Source: JAPLDA01 sp043787975
Lineage (GTDB): Bacteria > Bacteroidota > Bacteroidia > AKYH767-A > 2013-40CM-41-45
Direction of reading: 5' to 3'
Assembly: GCA_043787975.1 (NCBI GenBank)
Contig: JAYVUK010000033.1
Span: forward strand, 5,564 to 69,563
Length of the DNA stretch: 64,000 bases
The notes under the pieces were generated by a model. That model did not search any database, was not told the DNA's origin, and saw nothing but the letters and a program-made list of their open reading frames with translations. The translations under genes and the position numbers were made by a program. Positions 40,822 through 48,731 of the stretch are shown in pieces (within the stretch, counting starts at the first letter, position 1; each line of letters opens with the position of its first letter).

Positions 40822-41369
40822 TGTTCAATCTTATTTTGCCTTTCCCATTCTTCTTTGGTGATACGAAACCAATTGCATGGTATTCCATTGTGTTCAAAAG
40901 TTTCAATAAATTTCAATCCGCATTTTTCCAAAGCTCTTTTCGATTTTATATTTTCTACGTGTGTGATGCCGAAGATTTCATTCAGCTGCATTTGCTCAAA
41001 ACCATACTGCACCGAAGCTTTAGCAGATTCAGTTGCATATCCTTTTCCCCAATATTTTTTGATTAACCGATATCCTACATCGTAAAAATCAATGTGATTG
41101 TTGGTGAGTTCTTTGATCAGTTTTAAACCTGTCCAGCCCACAAAACTTCCGGATGATTTTTCAACTACTGCCCAGCGACCAATTCCATTGTCAATGTATT
41201 GTTGCTGGACCGATTGGATGATGGCTCTGCTTTCTTCGATGCTCTTTACGGGTTTGTTTCCTAAAAAAGTATGAACCTCAGGGTCGGAATCTAATTCAAA
41301 CATTCTTTCATCGTCCGTTGAGAGAAGTTCTCTTAAAATAAGCCGTTCGGTTTCAATAAAGATTTTCAT
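40818..41369 (-). CDS. GNAT N-acetyltransferase (RimJ/RimL type)
   Basis: Acetyl-CoA dependent N-acetyltransferase, 183 residues. It shows the typical opening IETERLILRELLSTDDERM, the acetyl-CoA loop IKKYWGKGYATESAKA and a C-terminal VENIKSKRALEKCGLKFIE. Members acetylate ribosomal protein N-termini or small amines; the substrate here is unknown. It is the first gene of a two-gene unit with the small phosphatase. Confidence 0.92.
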   Translation of the reverse strand: MKIFIETERLILRELLSTDDERMFELDSDPEVHTFLGNKPVKSIEESRAIIQSVQQQYIDNGIGRWAVVEKSSGSFVGWTGLKLIKELTNNHIDFYDVGYRLIKKYWGKGYATESAKASVQYGFEQMQLNEIFGITHVENIKSKRALEKCGLKFIETFEHNGIPCNWFRITKEEWERQNKIEQ

Positions 41370-41413
41370 GGAATAGTAATACAGGGGCTAAGAACTATAA
41401 ACAGTTGAACTCT

Positions 41414-42664
41414 TTAAAATATCTTCTCTAAACTCTCCTGCTGCGGAAGCAAAAGCTTCGCACCGTTTTGGGTGATCAGCATTTCATCTTCTATGCGAAT
41501 TCCAAATTCTCCCGGTATATAAATTCCCGGCTCATTGCTGAACATATTACTTGTCTTTAACAAATATTTATTTCCTCCGACAAGATAAAACCACTCATGA
41601 CCGTCCATGCCAATACCATGACCCAGACGGTGTGTAAAATATTTGTAGCCGGGACCGTAACCGCTCTCTGAAATTATTTTTCGTGCCGCTGCATCTACAT
41701 CTTCTGCTGCAATACCGGGTTTTGCAGCTTTCAGTCCTGCGTCCTGCGCCTTGCGCACAATAGACCATACGTTTCTCATCATTTCGGTCGGTTTTCCGAA
41801 TACAGTCGTGCGTGTAATGTCCGATTCATAATTTTCAACCGAACAGCCACCATCAATCAACACAATGTCACCTTCTTTCAGTTTGCTTTCTTTCACCAAA
41901 CCGTGAGGATAAGCAGAAGCTTCACCGAATAAAACGAGTGCGCCTCCATCCGCACCAAACTCTGCAAAAAGATTGGAGATGATGTTGCCTAATTCACGTT
42001 CGCCCATTCCTTCTTTCAGTAGCAATACGGCAGCTTTGTAAACCTCGGCAGTGATGTCATTTGCAATTTGCATGAGTGTTATTTCATGTTGAGATTTGAT
42101 GCTTCTGCAACCGGCAATAACGGGTTTTGCGTTTTGTATTTTCAGCGAAGAAATATTTTTTCCTAAATTTTCTGTGATAAAATAACGTGTGGTTTCTTCT
42201 ACTCCGAGCGAAGCAGTGAGGAGTTCCTGATCACTCATAATTGTTTTAATCAGCGCATACGGACTTTCATTTTCTTCCCATGTATAAAGTTTCGCATCAT
42301 CTGTTTGTTCTTGCGCGCGCCCTTCTTCAAACTTAGGTGCAATGAAAACAGGTTCTCCCTTTTGAAAAAGCAACATACCGAATATCCGTTCACTTCGTCC
42401 CCACGACACTCCTGAAAAATAGTTGAGTGACGTTCCGCCTTCCATAAATAGTGCATCCATTTTATTTTCAAACATGAGCTGGCGGGCCTGCTCAATTCGC
42501 CGAAGACGTTCTGCTTTTGTAATGGGAAGGATTCGATCTTTCATCGCTTTCACCAATGTTGGAGAAATTTGCTGAGAAGAGGATTGGCCAAGAGCAAGTG
42601 AGGGAGCAATGGTTGCTAACGTGGCAACAGCTCCCGATGTTTTAATAAAACTTCTTCTGTTCAT
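41414..42664 (-). CDS. M24 family Xaa-Pro peptidase with Tat signal
   Basis: Pita-bread-fold metallopeptidase, 416 residues, exported. The twin-arginine signal is MNRRSFIKTSGAVATLATI, ending near LALG. The N-terminal creatinase-like domain is about 45-190; the catalytic domain is about 200-410. Metal ligands are in LIDGGCSVENYESDITRTTVFG (two Asp; split here across the motif), RLGHGIGMDGHE (His), NEPGIYIPG (Glu) and IRIEDEML (Glu). Family members cleave N-terminal Xaa-Pro bonds. Tat export suggests folding and metal loading in the cytoplasm before periplasmic action on imported peptides. Confidence 0.93.
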   Translation of the reverse strand: MNRRSFIKTSGAVATLATIAPSLALGQSSSQQISPTLVKAMKDRILPITKAERLRRIEQARQLMFENKMDALFMEGGTSLNYFSGVSWGRSERIFGMLLFQKGEPVFIAPKFEEGRAQEQTDDAKLYTWEENESPYALIKTIMSDQELLTASLGVEETTRYFITENLGKNISSLKIQNAKPVIAGCRSIKSQHEITLMQIANDITAEVYKAAVLLLKEGMGERELGNIISNLFAEFGADGGALVLFGEASAYPHGLVKESKLKEGDIVLIDGGCSVENYESDITRTTVFGKPTEMMRNVWSIVRKAQDAGLKAAKPGIAAEDVDAAARKIISESGYGPGYKYFTHRLGHGIGMDGHEWFYLVGGNKYLLKTSNMFSNEPGIYIPGEFGIRIEDEMLITQNGAKLLLPQQESLEKIF

Positions 42665-42711
42665 GATTTAAATATTTAATGCAAAAGAAACAAAAATCAT
42701 CGAAGTCTCAA

Positions 42712-42748
42712 TTAGCAAGTTAGCAAATCAGCTAATAAGCAAATCAGC
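42712..42748. repeat. Word repeat AGCAAATCAGC
   Basis: Direct run of TTAGCAAGT, TAGCAAATCAGC and TAAGCAAATCAGC units between two divergent genes. It lies directly upstream of the promoter of the 42790 gene. Confidence 0.6.
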
Positions 42749-42773
42749 ATTTTCAACTTCCAATTTACGTTCT

Positions 42774-42781
42774 TAACTTTG
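42774..42781 (+). promoter_or_regulatory. Perfect TAnnTTTG -7 box before the unknown gene
   Basis: TAACTTTG lies 8 bp before the ATG at 42790. TTTC at 42751-42754 sits 19 nt upstream in the place of the TTTG box. Confidence 0.55.
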
Positions 42782-42789
42782 CAGTATAT

Positions 42790-43356
42790 ATGCAAGAGAT
42801 AGAACCATATTACCAATGGCGTGAATTGTACATCGCTTCGGAAGATGAATTGTCGCCTTTTCATGGCGCGGTTTATAATGAGTTTGAATTTTCAAACACT
42901 GTTTACAATTACTACATCCATCCTCAATGGGATGAGTTCGGATCGAATACACTTTATCTCAAGGTACTCTATGCTGACTATGACCGTAAGTTTGCTGTGT
43001 TAGAGTTTATTGGTGAATGGAATGACGCGCTTTACAATGATATTATGTTTTTAAAACGTGAAGTCATCGAACCCATGATGGACGAAGGAATCAAAAAATT
43101 TATTCTCATCGGTGAAAATGTACTGAACTTTCACGCTTCTGATGATTGTTATTATGAAGAATGGTTCCAGGATGTGGAAGACGGATGGGTTGCTGCCATT
43201 AATTTTCTTCCTCACGTATTAAAGGAGTTTGAAAAAAATAACATCGATTATTATTTAGTTTTCGGTGGCGAGTTAAATGAGCTAAACTGGCGAACGTTTA
43301 ACCCTGTTGAACTTTTGCAAAGAATAGACGGAGTGATTACCAAACGGCTGAATTGA
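42790..43356 (+). CDS. Conserved-looking protein of unknown function
   Basis: A 188-residue soluble protein without signal peptide or membrane segment. It is acidic and rich in aromatic residues (YYQWRELYIASEDELSPFHG, NYYIHPQWDEFG, YYEEWFQDVEDGW). Alternating hydrophobic strands and helices (KFAVLEFIGEWNDALY, KFILIGENVLNF, IDYYLVFGGEL) suggest an alpha/beta fold. I do not recognise a family. Good codon structure, a perfect -7 box and a full open frame make it a real gene. It precedes the RlpA-like gene on the same strand, with a palindromic word repeat between them. Confidence 0.8.
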   Translation: MQEIEPYYQWRELYIASEDELSPFHGAVYNEFEFSNTVYNYYIHPQWDEFGSNTLYLKVLYADYDRKFAVLEFIGEWNDALYNDIMFLKREVIEPMMDEGIKKFILIGENVLNFHASDDCYYEEWFQDVEDGWVAAINFLPHVLKEFEKNNIDYYLVFGGELNELNWRTFNPVELLQRIDGVITKRLN

Positions 43357-43429
43357 AATCAGAAAGTTGAAATCTGAAGCAAGAAAGTATGGGTATCGTT
43401 TTTCATCTTTCAGATTTCATTTCTAACTT
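43354..43429. repeat. Palindromic word repeat GAAATCTGAA
   Basis: The left arm has TGAAATCAGAAAG and TTGAAATCTGAAG (43354-43380); the right arm has CATCTTTCAGATTTCATTTC (43404-43423), the reverse orientation. The TGA stop of the preceding gene is the first three bases of the left arm. The right arm ends in TAACTTGC, the same -7-like word as before the ECF sigma gene. Confidence 0.65.
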
Positions 43430-43434
43430 GCGGC

Positions 43435-44115
43435 ATGTCGATTCGTGTTTACTTTTTTTTGATAATTGTTTTGAGTGTCTCCGCTTGTCACGGCGAGGAA
43501 CAAAATGACTCGTTGCAAAAAGATGGGAAAGCGTCTTTTTATCATGACAATTTTCAGGGACTCGAAACAAGCAGTGGCGATATCTACGAACAATATGATT
43601 TTACGGCAGCACATCGTATGCTGCCTTTCAATACGTTCGTTCATGTAACGAATAAGCAAAATAATAAAGGCGTAGTCGTTCGCATCAATGATCGCGGACC
43701 TTTCAGAAAAAGCCGGATCATTGATCTCACCCGATCCGCAGCACAGAAAATTGGGATGATACCGTATGGTGTTGTTCCCGTAAAAATTCAAACGCTCGAT
43801 TTACTTGATTACCTTCCCTTAAATGACAGCATGTTGAGAGAAAATGAAGTGTGGGATTGTTTCGGAAATAGGAAATCGCTTGAGGGAATTACCGTTTACA
43901 TCTGGAAAACGGAATACTGGAAACATGCCTTCTACATGGCTACGGATATTTTAATTGACTACAAACTGGATTCAGTAATGGTAAAAACGGTTGGTGATGT
44001 TAACCACCGCAGGTATTATTTATTAGTAAGCGGAATAAAAAGTAAAGAGGAAGCGAATTCGTTAATCGTAAAATTAAAACAGGAAGGGTTTCGGGGAACT
44101 AAACTATTGAAGTAG
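43435..44115 (+). CDS. RlpA-like lipoprotein with double-psi barrel and SPOR-like tail
   Basis: A 226-residue predicted lipoprotein (signal ending SVSAC at about residue 18). Residues about 30-115 match the RlpA double-psi beta-barrel (GKASFYHDNFQGLETSSG, VVRINDRGPF, IIDLTRSAAQKIGM). Residues about 150-226 resemble a SPOR domain that binds denuded septal peptidoglycan (RYYLLVSGIKSKEEANSLI). RlpA proteins act in the periplasm at the division site, some as lytic transglycosylases. The catalytic aspartate of the barrel motif appears present; activity is unproven. Confidence 0.88.
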   Translation: MSIRVYFFLIIVLSVSACHGEEQNDSLQKDGKASFYHDNFQGLETSSGDIYEQYDFTAAHRMLPFNTFVHVTNKQNNKGVVVRINDRGPFRKSRIIDLTRSAAQKIGMIPYGVVPVKIQTLDLLDYLPLNDSMLRENEVWDCFGNRKSLEGITVYIWKTEYWKHAFYMATDILIDYKLDSVMVKTVGDVNHRRYYLLVSGIKSKEEANSLIVKLKQEGFRGTKLLK

Positions 44116-44122
44116 TGGCCTT

Positions 44123-44195
44123 CGAAATGCGAATGGACCGAAATACGAATCGCGTCAATCATTCGTATTTCGTCTTTGTTCATATTTCGCAGATC
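44123..44195. repeat. Gene-free palindrome of the CGAAATACGAAT family
   Basis: The left arm has CGAAATGCGAAT (44123-44134) and CGAAATACGAAT (44139-44150). A 10 bp spacer follows, then the right arm with ATTCGTATTTCG (44161-44172) and CATATTTCGCAGATC (44181-44195). It is the same word family and arm layout as around the GxxExxY gene at 19689, but without a gene. It almost exactly fills the gap between two convergent stop codons. Confidence 0.85.
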
Positions 44196-44197
44196 AC

Positions 44198-44650
44198 TTA
44201 TTTAACTACTTGCAAAATCATTTCACCAACCTTCTTATCAATTGGAAGAGTGAACATGTTTTCATTCAACTCATTCAAGGGAACCCAACGAAAAGCTTGT
44301 GCATCTTCAATGACAGTTTCGAAGTCGAATGCTTTTATTTTTGTTTCAATCTTCAAGGGTTCCAGCAAACGAACTAAGTAATAGATGCTGATAATCTGGT
44401 GGCTCTTATTAAATGCAGAACGCTGAAAAAAATCGGTTGTGTAGAAATGACTGACGACTTCCGTTTGACTACCCGTTTCTTCAAGCATCTCACGTTTTAC
44501 ACAATCAATGGTTCCTTCCCCGTATTGCAAACCTCCACCCGGAAATTTTGTAATGAATTTTTCGTAATGGTATTCATCGCTGAGCAACAATTCATTTTTT
44601 TCATTGATGATAATTGCATACACACGAACATTGAAAATCTTTTGCATCAA
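44198..44650 (-). CDS. Nudix hydrolase
   Basis: Pyrophosphohydrolase of the Nudix superfamily, 150 residues. The complete Nudix box G-x5-E-x7-R-E-x2-E-E-x-G is visible at about 37-59 (GGLQYGEGTIDCVKREML, then EETGS). Substrate is some nucleoside diphosphate derivative, not predictable. It is convergent with the RlpA-like gene. Confidence 0.92.
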   Translation of the reverse strand: MMQKIFNVRVYAIIINEKNELLLSDEYHYEKFITKFPGGGLQYGEGTIDCVKREMLEETGSQTEVVSHFYTTDFFQRSAFNKSHQIISIYYLVRLLEPLKIETKIKAFDFETVIEDAQAFRWVPLNELNENMFTLPIDKKVGEMILQVVK

Positions 44651-44705
44651 TTGTAAAGGACTAAATTCTAAACATTACATACGAATGAAGTTCAATTTGT
44701 TCAAT

Positions 44706-44753
44706 ACTAATTATTAGAAATATTTATTAGTAATTAGAACTTAGTAATTAATC
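44706..44753. repeat. Word repeat TTAGTAATTAGAA
   Basis: AT-rich run with ACTAATTATTAGAA, ATTAGTAATTAGAA and TTAGTAATTAAT words in the spacer between the DUF4199 and Nudix genes. Confidence 0.45.
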
Positions 44754-44761
44754 ATTTTATC

Positions 44762-45226
44762 TCAGCCCTGGTCATCGTCCTTATTTAAAATATGCGTCAA
44801 TGCAAAAGTAAGGATAGAGCCTCCTGCAACTCCTTCAATCACGGTGATCAGTGCTGCAGAAGAGGCAGACAGATAACTCCCGAAAGGTTGCGTTGCTTTG
44901 ATGTAAGCCAGAAAAGAGTGGTCGATACTCAAATAAATAAAAATAAAGATCGCGAAGAAGATGGCTGTAAAAAGCGATGTTAAAAAACCCGTAAGCATTC
45001 CCTGCAAATATTCAAGCTTGCCGTCATTTACTCTTCGTGTTTCGAGTAGCTTATAACGAACTCCAAGGAACATAATAAAAAAATTGAAAAATCGTAATTC
45101 GACAAGGGTCACCAACCCGATTAATTTCATCAGGAGGAAAAATAAAATCATTCCCAACGCAGTGTAAGTTGCCACTTTGTAAACATTTGTGTTTACAGCT
45201 GAAGCATTTTTTTCGAGTGTTGCCAT
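44762..45226 (-). CDS. DUF4199 membrane protein
   Basis: A 154-residue inner-membrane protein with four predicted helices (about 18-40, 44-56, 78-100 and 122-145). The pattern matches Bacteroidota DUF4199 proteins, including the charged loop after helix 2 (GVRYKLLETRRVNDGKLEYLQGM). No function is known for the family. It is divergent from the FAD reductase gene, with starts about 110 bp apart. Confidence 0.82.
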   Translation of the reverse strand: MATLEKNASAVNTNVYKVATYTALGMILFFLLMKLIGLVTLVELRFFNFFIMFLGVRYKLLETRRVNDGKLEYLQGMLTGFLTSLFTAIFFAIFIFIYLSIDHSFLAYIKATQPFGSYLSASSAALITVIEGVAGGSILTFALTHILNKDDDQG

Positions 45227-45335
45227 AGCAAATGATTTTAATTGTCAGATTTTCTTTAAACGACTAATTTACAAAAATATCTCCAGATTTTTATGGATGA
45301 TTAAAATATGGAAGGAAAAACTTTCCTTTGTGCGA

Positions 45336-46583
45336 ATGAATGAGCATACAGACATACTAATTGCAGGAGCCGGTCCTGCAGGAATTACGACTTCACTTTT
45401 CTTATGTAGGGAAAAAATTCCCCACATTTTATTGGAAAAGGAAAAATTCCCCCGCGATAAAATTTGTGGTGACGCTCTAAGCGGAAAGGTAGTGGACGTG
45501 CTGGAAAAGTTGGATGGAAAATTCGCTGATGAAATCAATGAAAAAAATAATGAATTTCTCGAAAGCTACGGTGTAAAATTTGTCGCTCCCAACGGAAGTT
45601 TTGTTGACATTCCCTTCTCAACGGATTTGTCAAAACTGAAAAATGCTCCCGGCTTCATTTCAAAACGCATTCATTTTGATAATCATCTTTTCAAAAAGAT
45701 TGATCGCTCATTCGCAACGGTGATTGAAAATGCGGATGTGAAGGAAATAAAACGGGAAGGAAAAGGGATTACGCTGTCATACAAACAAAACGGAACTGAA
45801 AAGCAAATCAGTTGTAAGTTGGTGGTTGGAGCAGAAGGTGATCGTTCGATGGTAGCAAGAAATCTATCCACGATTAAAAAGGAAAGTGAACATTATTGCG
45901 CAGGTTTGCGTGCTTATTACAAAGGAGTCACAAAATTTCATGAGCAGAATTTCATTGAGCTTCATTTTTTGAAAGAATTATTGCCCGGTTATCTCTGGAT
46001 ATTTCCGTTGCCAAACGGTGAAGCGAACGTTGGAGTTGGGATGCTGAGTTCTGTAGTAGGTGAGAAAAAAATAAATCTCCGGCAGCTCATGTTGGATCTG
46101 ATTAAATCCTATCCGCCTATCAGCGAACGTTTTCAAAATGCTGAATTGATCGGTGATATCAAAGGCTGGGGCTTGCCTCTTGGATCGAAGAAAAGAAAAA
46201 TTTCCGGAGATAATTTTTTGCTGGTCGGTGATGCTGCTTCGTTGATAGATCCTTTTACCGGTGAAGGAATAGGAAATGGAATGATCAGCGGAATGCTGGC
46301 TGCAAAACAGATTCAGCAAGCTATAGCAGCAGACCGTTTTGATAAATCGTTCCTGGCGGATTACGATAAGAAAATATACGATGCTCTTTGGAGTGAACTC
46401 AAACTAAGCCGCAAGCTCCAGGGATTTGCAAAATATGAATGGCCTTTCAACATGGTGGTGAATAACGCTTCAAAGAATAAAGAAGTGCGTGATTTAATTA
46501 CGTGCATGTTTGAAGATGTAAACCTGCGGGTAAAACTCAGCAATCCCAAATTTTATTTCCGGCTGTTGTTCAACAGAAATTAA
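45336..46583 (+). CDS. FAD-dependent oxidoreductase, geranylgeranyl reductase family
   Basis: Flavoprotein of the geranylgeranyl reductase/group A monooxygenase type, 415 residues. I start it at the ATG at 45336 because the FAD-binding fold begins right after (DILIAGAGPAGITTS); a longer frame would run into the divergent DUF4199 gene. Other family marks are KICGDALSGKV near 45 and LLVGDAASLIDPFTGEGIGN near 295. Known relatives reduce isoprenoid double bonds or act on quinones and lipids; the substrate here is open. A bidirectional terminator follows at once. Confidence 0.9.
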   Translation: MNEHTDILIAGAGPAGITTSLFLCREKIPHILLEKEKFPRDKICGDALSGKVVDVLEKLDGKFADEINEKNNEFLESYGVKFVAPNGSFVDIPFSTDLSKLKNAPGFISKRIHFDNHLFKKIDRSFATVIENADVKEIKREGKGITLSYKQNGTEKQISCKLVVGAEGDRSMVARNLSTIKKESEHYCAGLRAYYKGVTKFHEQNFIELHFLKELLPGYLWIFPLPNGEANVGVGMLSSVVGEKKINLRQLMLDLIKSYPPISERFQNAELIGDIKGWGLPLGSKKRKISGDNFLLVGDAASLIDPFTGEGIGNGMISGMLAAKQIQQAIAADRFDKSFLADYDKKIYDALWSELKLSRKLQGFAKYEWPFNMVVNNASKNKEVRDLITCMFEDVNLRVKLSNPKFYFRLLFNRN

Positions 46584-46588
46584 GACAA

Positions 46589-46627
46589 TAAAAAAAGTCC
46601 TTCGTCTTTCCGACCAAGGACTTTTTT
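46589..46627. terminator. Bidirectional terminator between the FAD reductase and rplS
   Basis: AAAAAAGTCCTT (46591-46602) pairs perfectly with AAGGACTTTTTT (46616-46627). It works for the plus-strand reductase and the minus-strand trmD-rplS unit. Confidence 0.92.
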
Positions 46628-46645
46628 ATGAATACGATTAGCGTA

Positions 46646-46993
46646 TTATGATTTCTTCTCTTCGATACGTGCTTTCTTTCCGGAAATATTTCTCAGGTAG
46701 AAAATCCGTGCTCTGCGAACAATACCTCTTTTGTCCACCACAATTTTATCAATCTTCGGAGAGTAAAGAGGAAAGATACGCTCCACGCCTACACCATTCG
46801 AAATTTTACGAACCGTAAAAGTCTGTGAAACACCTGAACCTTTGCGCTGAAGCACAACACCCTGGTATTGCTGAATACGTTCTTTTGTTCCTTCAATAAT
46901 CTTGTAATGAACAGTTATGGTGTCTCCCGCTTTAAAGTCGGGCATATTTTTCTTTTCTACTAAGGCCTCTTCGGCAAATTTTATCAAATCCAT
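46646..46993 (-). CDS. rplS: 50S ribosomal protein L19
   Basis: Ribosomal protein at the 30S-50S interface, 115 residues, standard length. Signature stretches are FKAGDTITVHYKIIEG, QQYQGVVLQRKGSGVSQTFT and VERIFPLYSPKIDKI, with the basic RRARIFYLRN near the end. It lies downstream of trmD, a conserved pairing, here with a 160 bp spacer that contains a GC-rich palindrome. Confidence 0.98.
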   Translation of the reverse strand: MDLIKFAEEALVEKKNMPDFKAGDTITVHYKIIEGTKERIQQYQGVVLQRKGSGVSQTFTVRKISNGVGVERIFPLYSPKIDKIVVDKRGIVRRARIFYLRNISGKKARIEEKKS

Positions 46994-47106
46994 GATTTTA
47001 CCTTTTTAAGCGTGTTTTTTTCTAAAACGGAGCGCAAATATAGGAAAATTCTCTATGCCCCAAATGTTTAAGGCAACAATCTTTTAAATAATTGAGTTAT
47101 TTAGCA

Positions 47107-47163
47107 AGTAGGCAGTGGCAGCCGCTGTAGGCAGTTCTGCAGACTGCGGCTGGCTACTGCTGC
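47107..47163. repeat. GC-rich palindrome abutting trmD
   Basis: GCAGTGGCAGCCGC (47112-47125) pairs with GCGGCTGGCTACTGC (47146-47160), with small mismatches; an inner GCAGT/ACTGC also pairs. AGTAGGCAGT-type words repeat. The right arm encodes the last two Gln codons and stop of trmD. Confidence 0.7.
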
Positions 47164-47834
47164 TCTCCTAAGTCTGGTCGTCTCTCCTTTGTTCGCAGCA
47201 ACGATTGCTCATGCCGCCACTTCTCGACCTCAGGGGTATTTCCTGAAACCAGGATATCAGGCACTTTCAATCCACGGAATTCAGCCGGACGGGTATACAC
47301 GGGCGGAGCGATCAGGTCATCCTGGAAGGAATCAGAGAGAGCGGAAGTTTCATCGTTTAAAACCCCTGGCAACAAGCGAATCATTGCATCAACTAAAACG
47401 GCGGCTGCCAATTCTCCTCCGGATAAAACATAGTTGCCGATAGAGATTTCGCTTGTAATAAAATGCTGCCGGATGCGCTCATCAATTCCTTTGTAATGTC
47501 CGCATAAAACAATCACATTGTTTAGAAGAGAAATCCGGTTTGCTTTTTTCTGATCAAGCAATTCACCGTCCGGACTCATGTAAATCACTTCGTCATATTT
47601 TCGTTGTGCCTGAAGATGTTCGATGCAAAGTACAACGGGTTCAATCATCATCACCATGCCGGCACCACCGCCAAATGGGGCGTCATCAACCGATTTGTGT
47701 TTGTTGGTTGCAAAGTCACGGATGTTGTGAATATGAATTTCCACCAACCCCTTTTCCTGTGCTCGTTTTAGGATCGAATGGGAGAATGGACTTTCTAATA
47801 ATTTAGGGACTACTGTTAAAATATCGATCCTCAT
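47154..47834 (-). CDS. trmD: tRNA (guanine-N1)-methyltransferase
   Basis: Forms m1G37 in tRNAs reading CNN codons, preventing frameshifts. 226 residues, normal length. The trefoil-knot SAM site is seen in IVLCGHYKGIDERI and SIGNYVLSGGELAA, and the N-terminus begins MRIDILTVVPKLLESPF. The C-terminal region PPVYTRPAEFRGLKVPD is typical. The last codons (QQ-stop) fall inside a palindromic repeat. Confidence 0.98.
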   Translation of the reverse strand: MRIDILTVVPKLLESPFSHSILKRAQEKGLVEIHIHNIRDFATNKHKSVDDAPFGGGAGMVMMIEPVVLCIEHLQAQRKYDEVIYMSPDGELLDQKKANRISLLNNVIVLCGHYKGIDERIRQHFITSEISIGNYVLSGGELAAAVLVDAMIRLLPGVLNDETSALSDSFQDDLIAPPVYTRPAEFRGLKVPDILVSGNTPEVEKWRHEQSLLRTKERRPDLGEQQ

Positions 47835-47850
47835 GGTATTAATTGGAGAG

Positions 47851-47926
47851 TTAGCTGATGTGATGATTAGCTAATTCGTTGAAGCGACAATCATCACATT
47901 ATCAAATCAACTAATTATCAAATTAG
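47851..47926. repeat. Palindromic GATGTGATGATT array between lolD and trmD
   Basis: The left arm is 47851-47876 (TTAGCTGATGTGATGATTAG, then CTAATT); the right arm is 47889-47926, containing ATCATCACATTATCAAATCA and CTAATTATCAAATTAG in reverse orientation. The stop codon of lolD (47923-47925) lies inside the right arm. Same family as 961-989 and 15403-15434. Confidence 0.8.
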
Positions 47927-48573
47927 ACAAGCATTCCGTCTTTCATCATCAGCTTTCTGTCAGTCATCGCAGTGAGTTCTTCATTGTGTGTGACAATGAC
48001 GAATGTCTGCTGCAATTTAGTTCTCAGGTCAAAAAATAATTGATGTAGTGCCTTGGCTGAAGCTGAATCAAGGTTTCCGGAAGGTTCATCCGCAAATATT
48101 ACAGAAGGATTGTTGATCAATGCACGCGCGACGGCAACACGCTGTTGTTCACCGCCGCTCAATTCAGCCGGACGATGAGAAATCCGATCTCCAAGATTCA
48201 TCATAGCCAAAAGCTCGTTCGCTTTTTTCTCCGCTTCACTTTTACTTTGCCCTGCTATGAAAGCAGGCATGCATACGTTTTCCAACGCAGTAAATTCAGG
48301 AAGCAGGTGATGAAATTGAAAAACAAAACCGATGTGCTTGTTTCGAAATGCGGAAAGTTTTTTTTGAGCCAATGTATTCACCTCTGTCTGTTCAATCCTT
48401 ACGCTTCCTTTATCAGCATTATCCAATGTGCCGAGAATATGAAGCAACGTACTTTTTCCGGCTCCTGAAGCACCAACAATGGAAACTATTTCACCCTTAC
48501 TGATTTCGAGATCAATCCCTTTTAAAACATGAAGGTCATGGTAGGATTTATGAATATTTTTTGCAACGATCAT
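47923..48573 (-). CDS. lolD: LolD-like ABC transporter ATP-binding protein
   Basis: ATPase of the MacB/LolD family, 216 residues. Walker A GASGAGKSTLLH is near 33-44, the Q-loop is in FVFQFHHLLPEFTALENV (a LolD hallmark), the signature is LSGGEQQRV, and Walker B is VIFADEPSGNLD. LolD drives release of lipoproteins from the inner membrane with LolC/E. Membrane partners are not in the window, so the LolD assignment rests on sequence. Confidence 0.88.
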   Translation of the reverse strand: MIVAKNIHKSYHDLHVLKGIDLEISKGEIVSIVGASGAGKSTLLHILGTLDNADKGSVRIEQTEVNTLAQKKLSAFRNKHIGFVFQFHHLLPEFTALENVCMPAFIAGQSKSEAEKKANELLAMMNLGDRISHRPAELSGGEQQRVAVARALINNPSVIFADEPSGNLDSASAKALHQLFFDLRTKLQQTFVIVTHNEELTAMTDRKLMMKDGMLV

Positions 48574-48577
48574 CTCT

Positions 48578-48605
48578 GAATGAGATATGAGATATGAGAA
48601 GTTAG
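48578..48605. repeat. Word repeat GAGATATGAGA
   Basis: GAGATATGAGATATGAGAA just upstream of the lolD start, the same word as at 37426. The remaining spacer to the DinB gene has no feature I can support. Confidence 0.45.
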
Positions 48606-48731
48606 ATAAAACTCTGAAGGAGTCGAATTATTTTAAAATATTGAACAACGTTTTGAATGATAATTAACTTTTCCAATGATGCGAAAGTACAAATAGGATT
48701 GATTAATTTTCACCACTCAAAATTTATTCTC

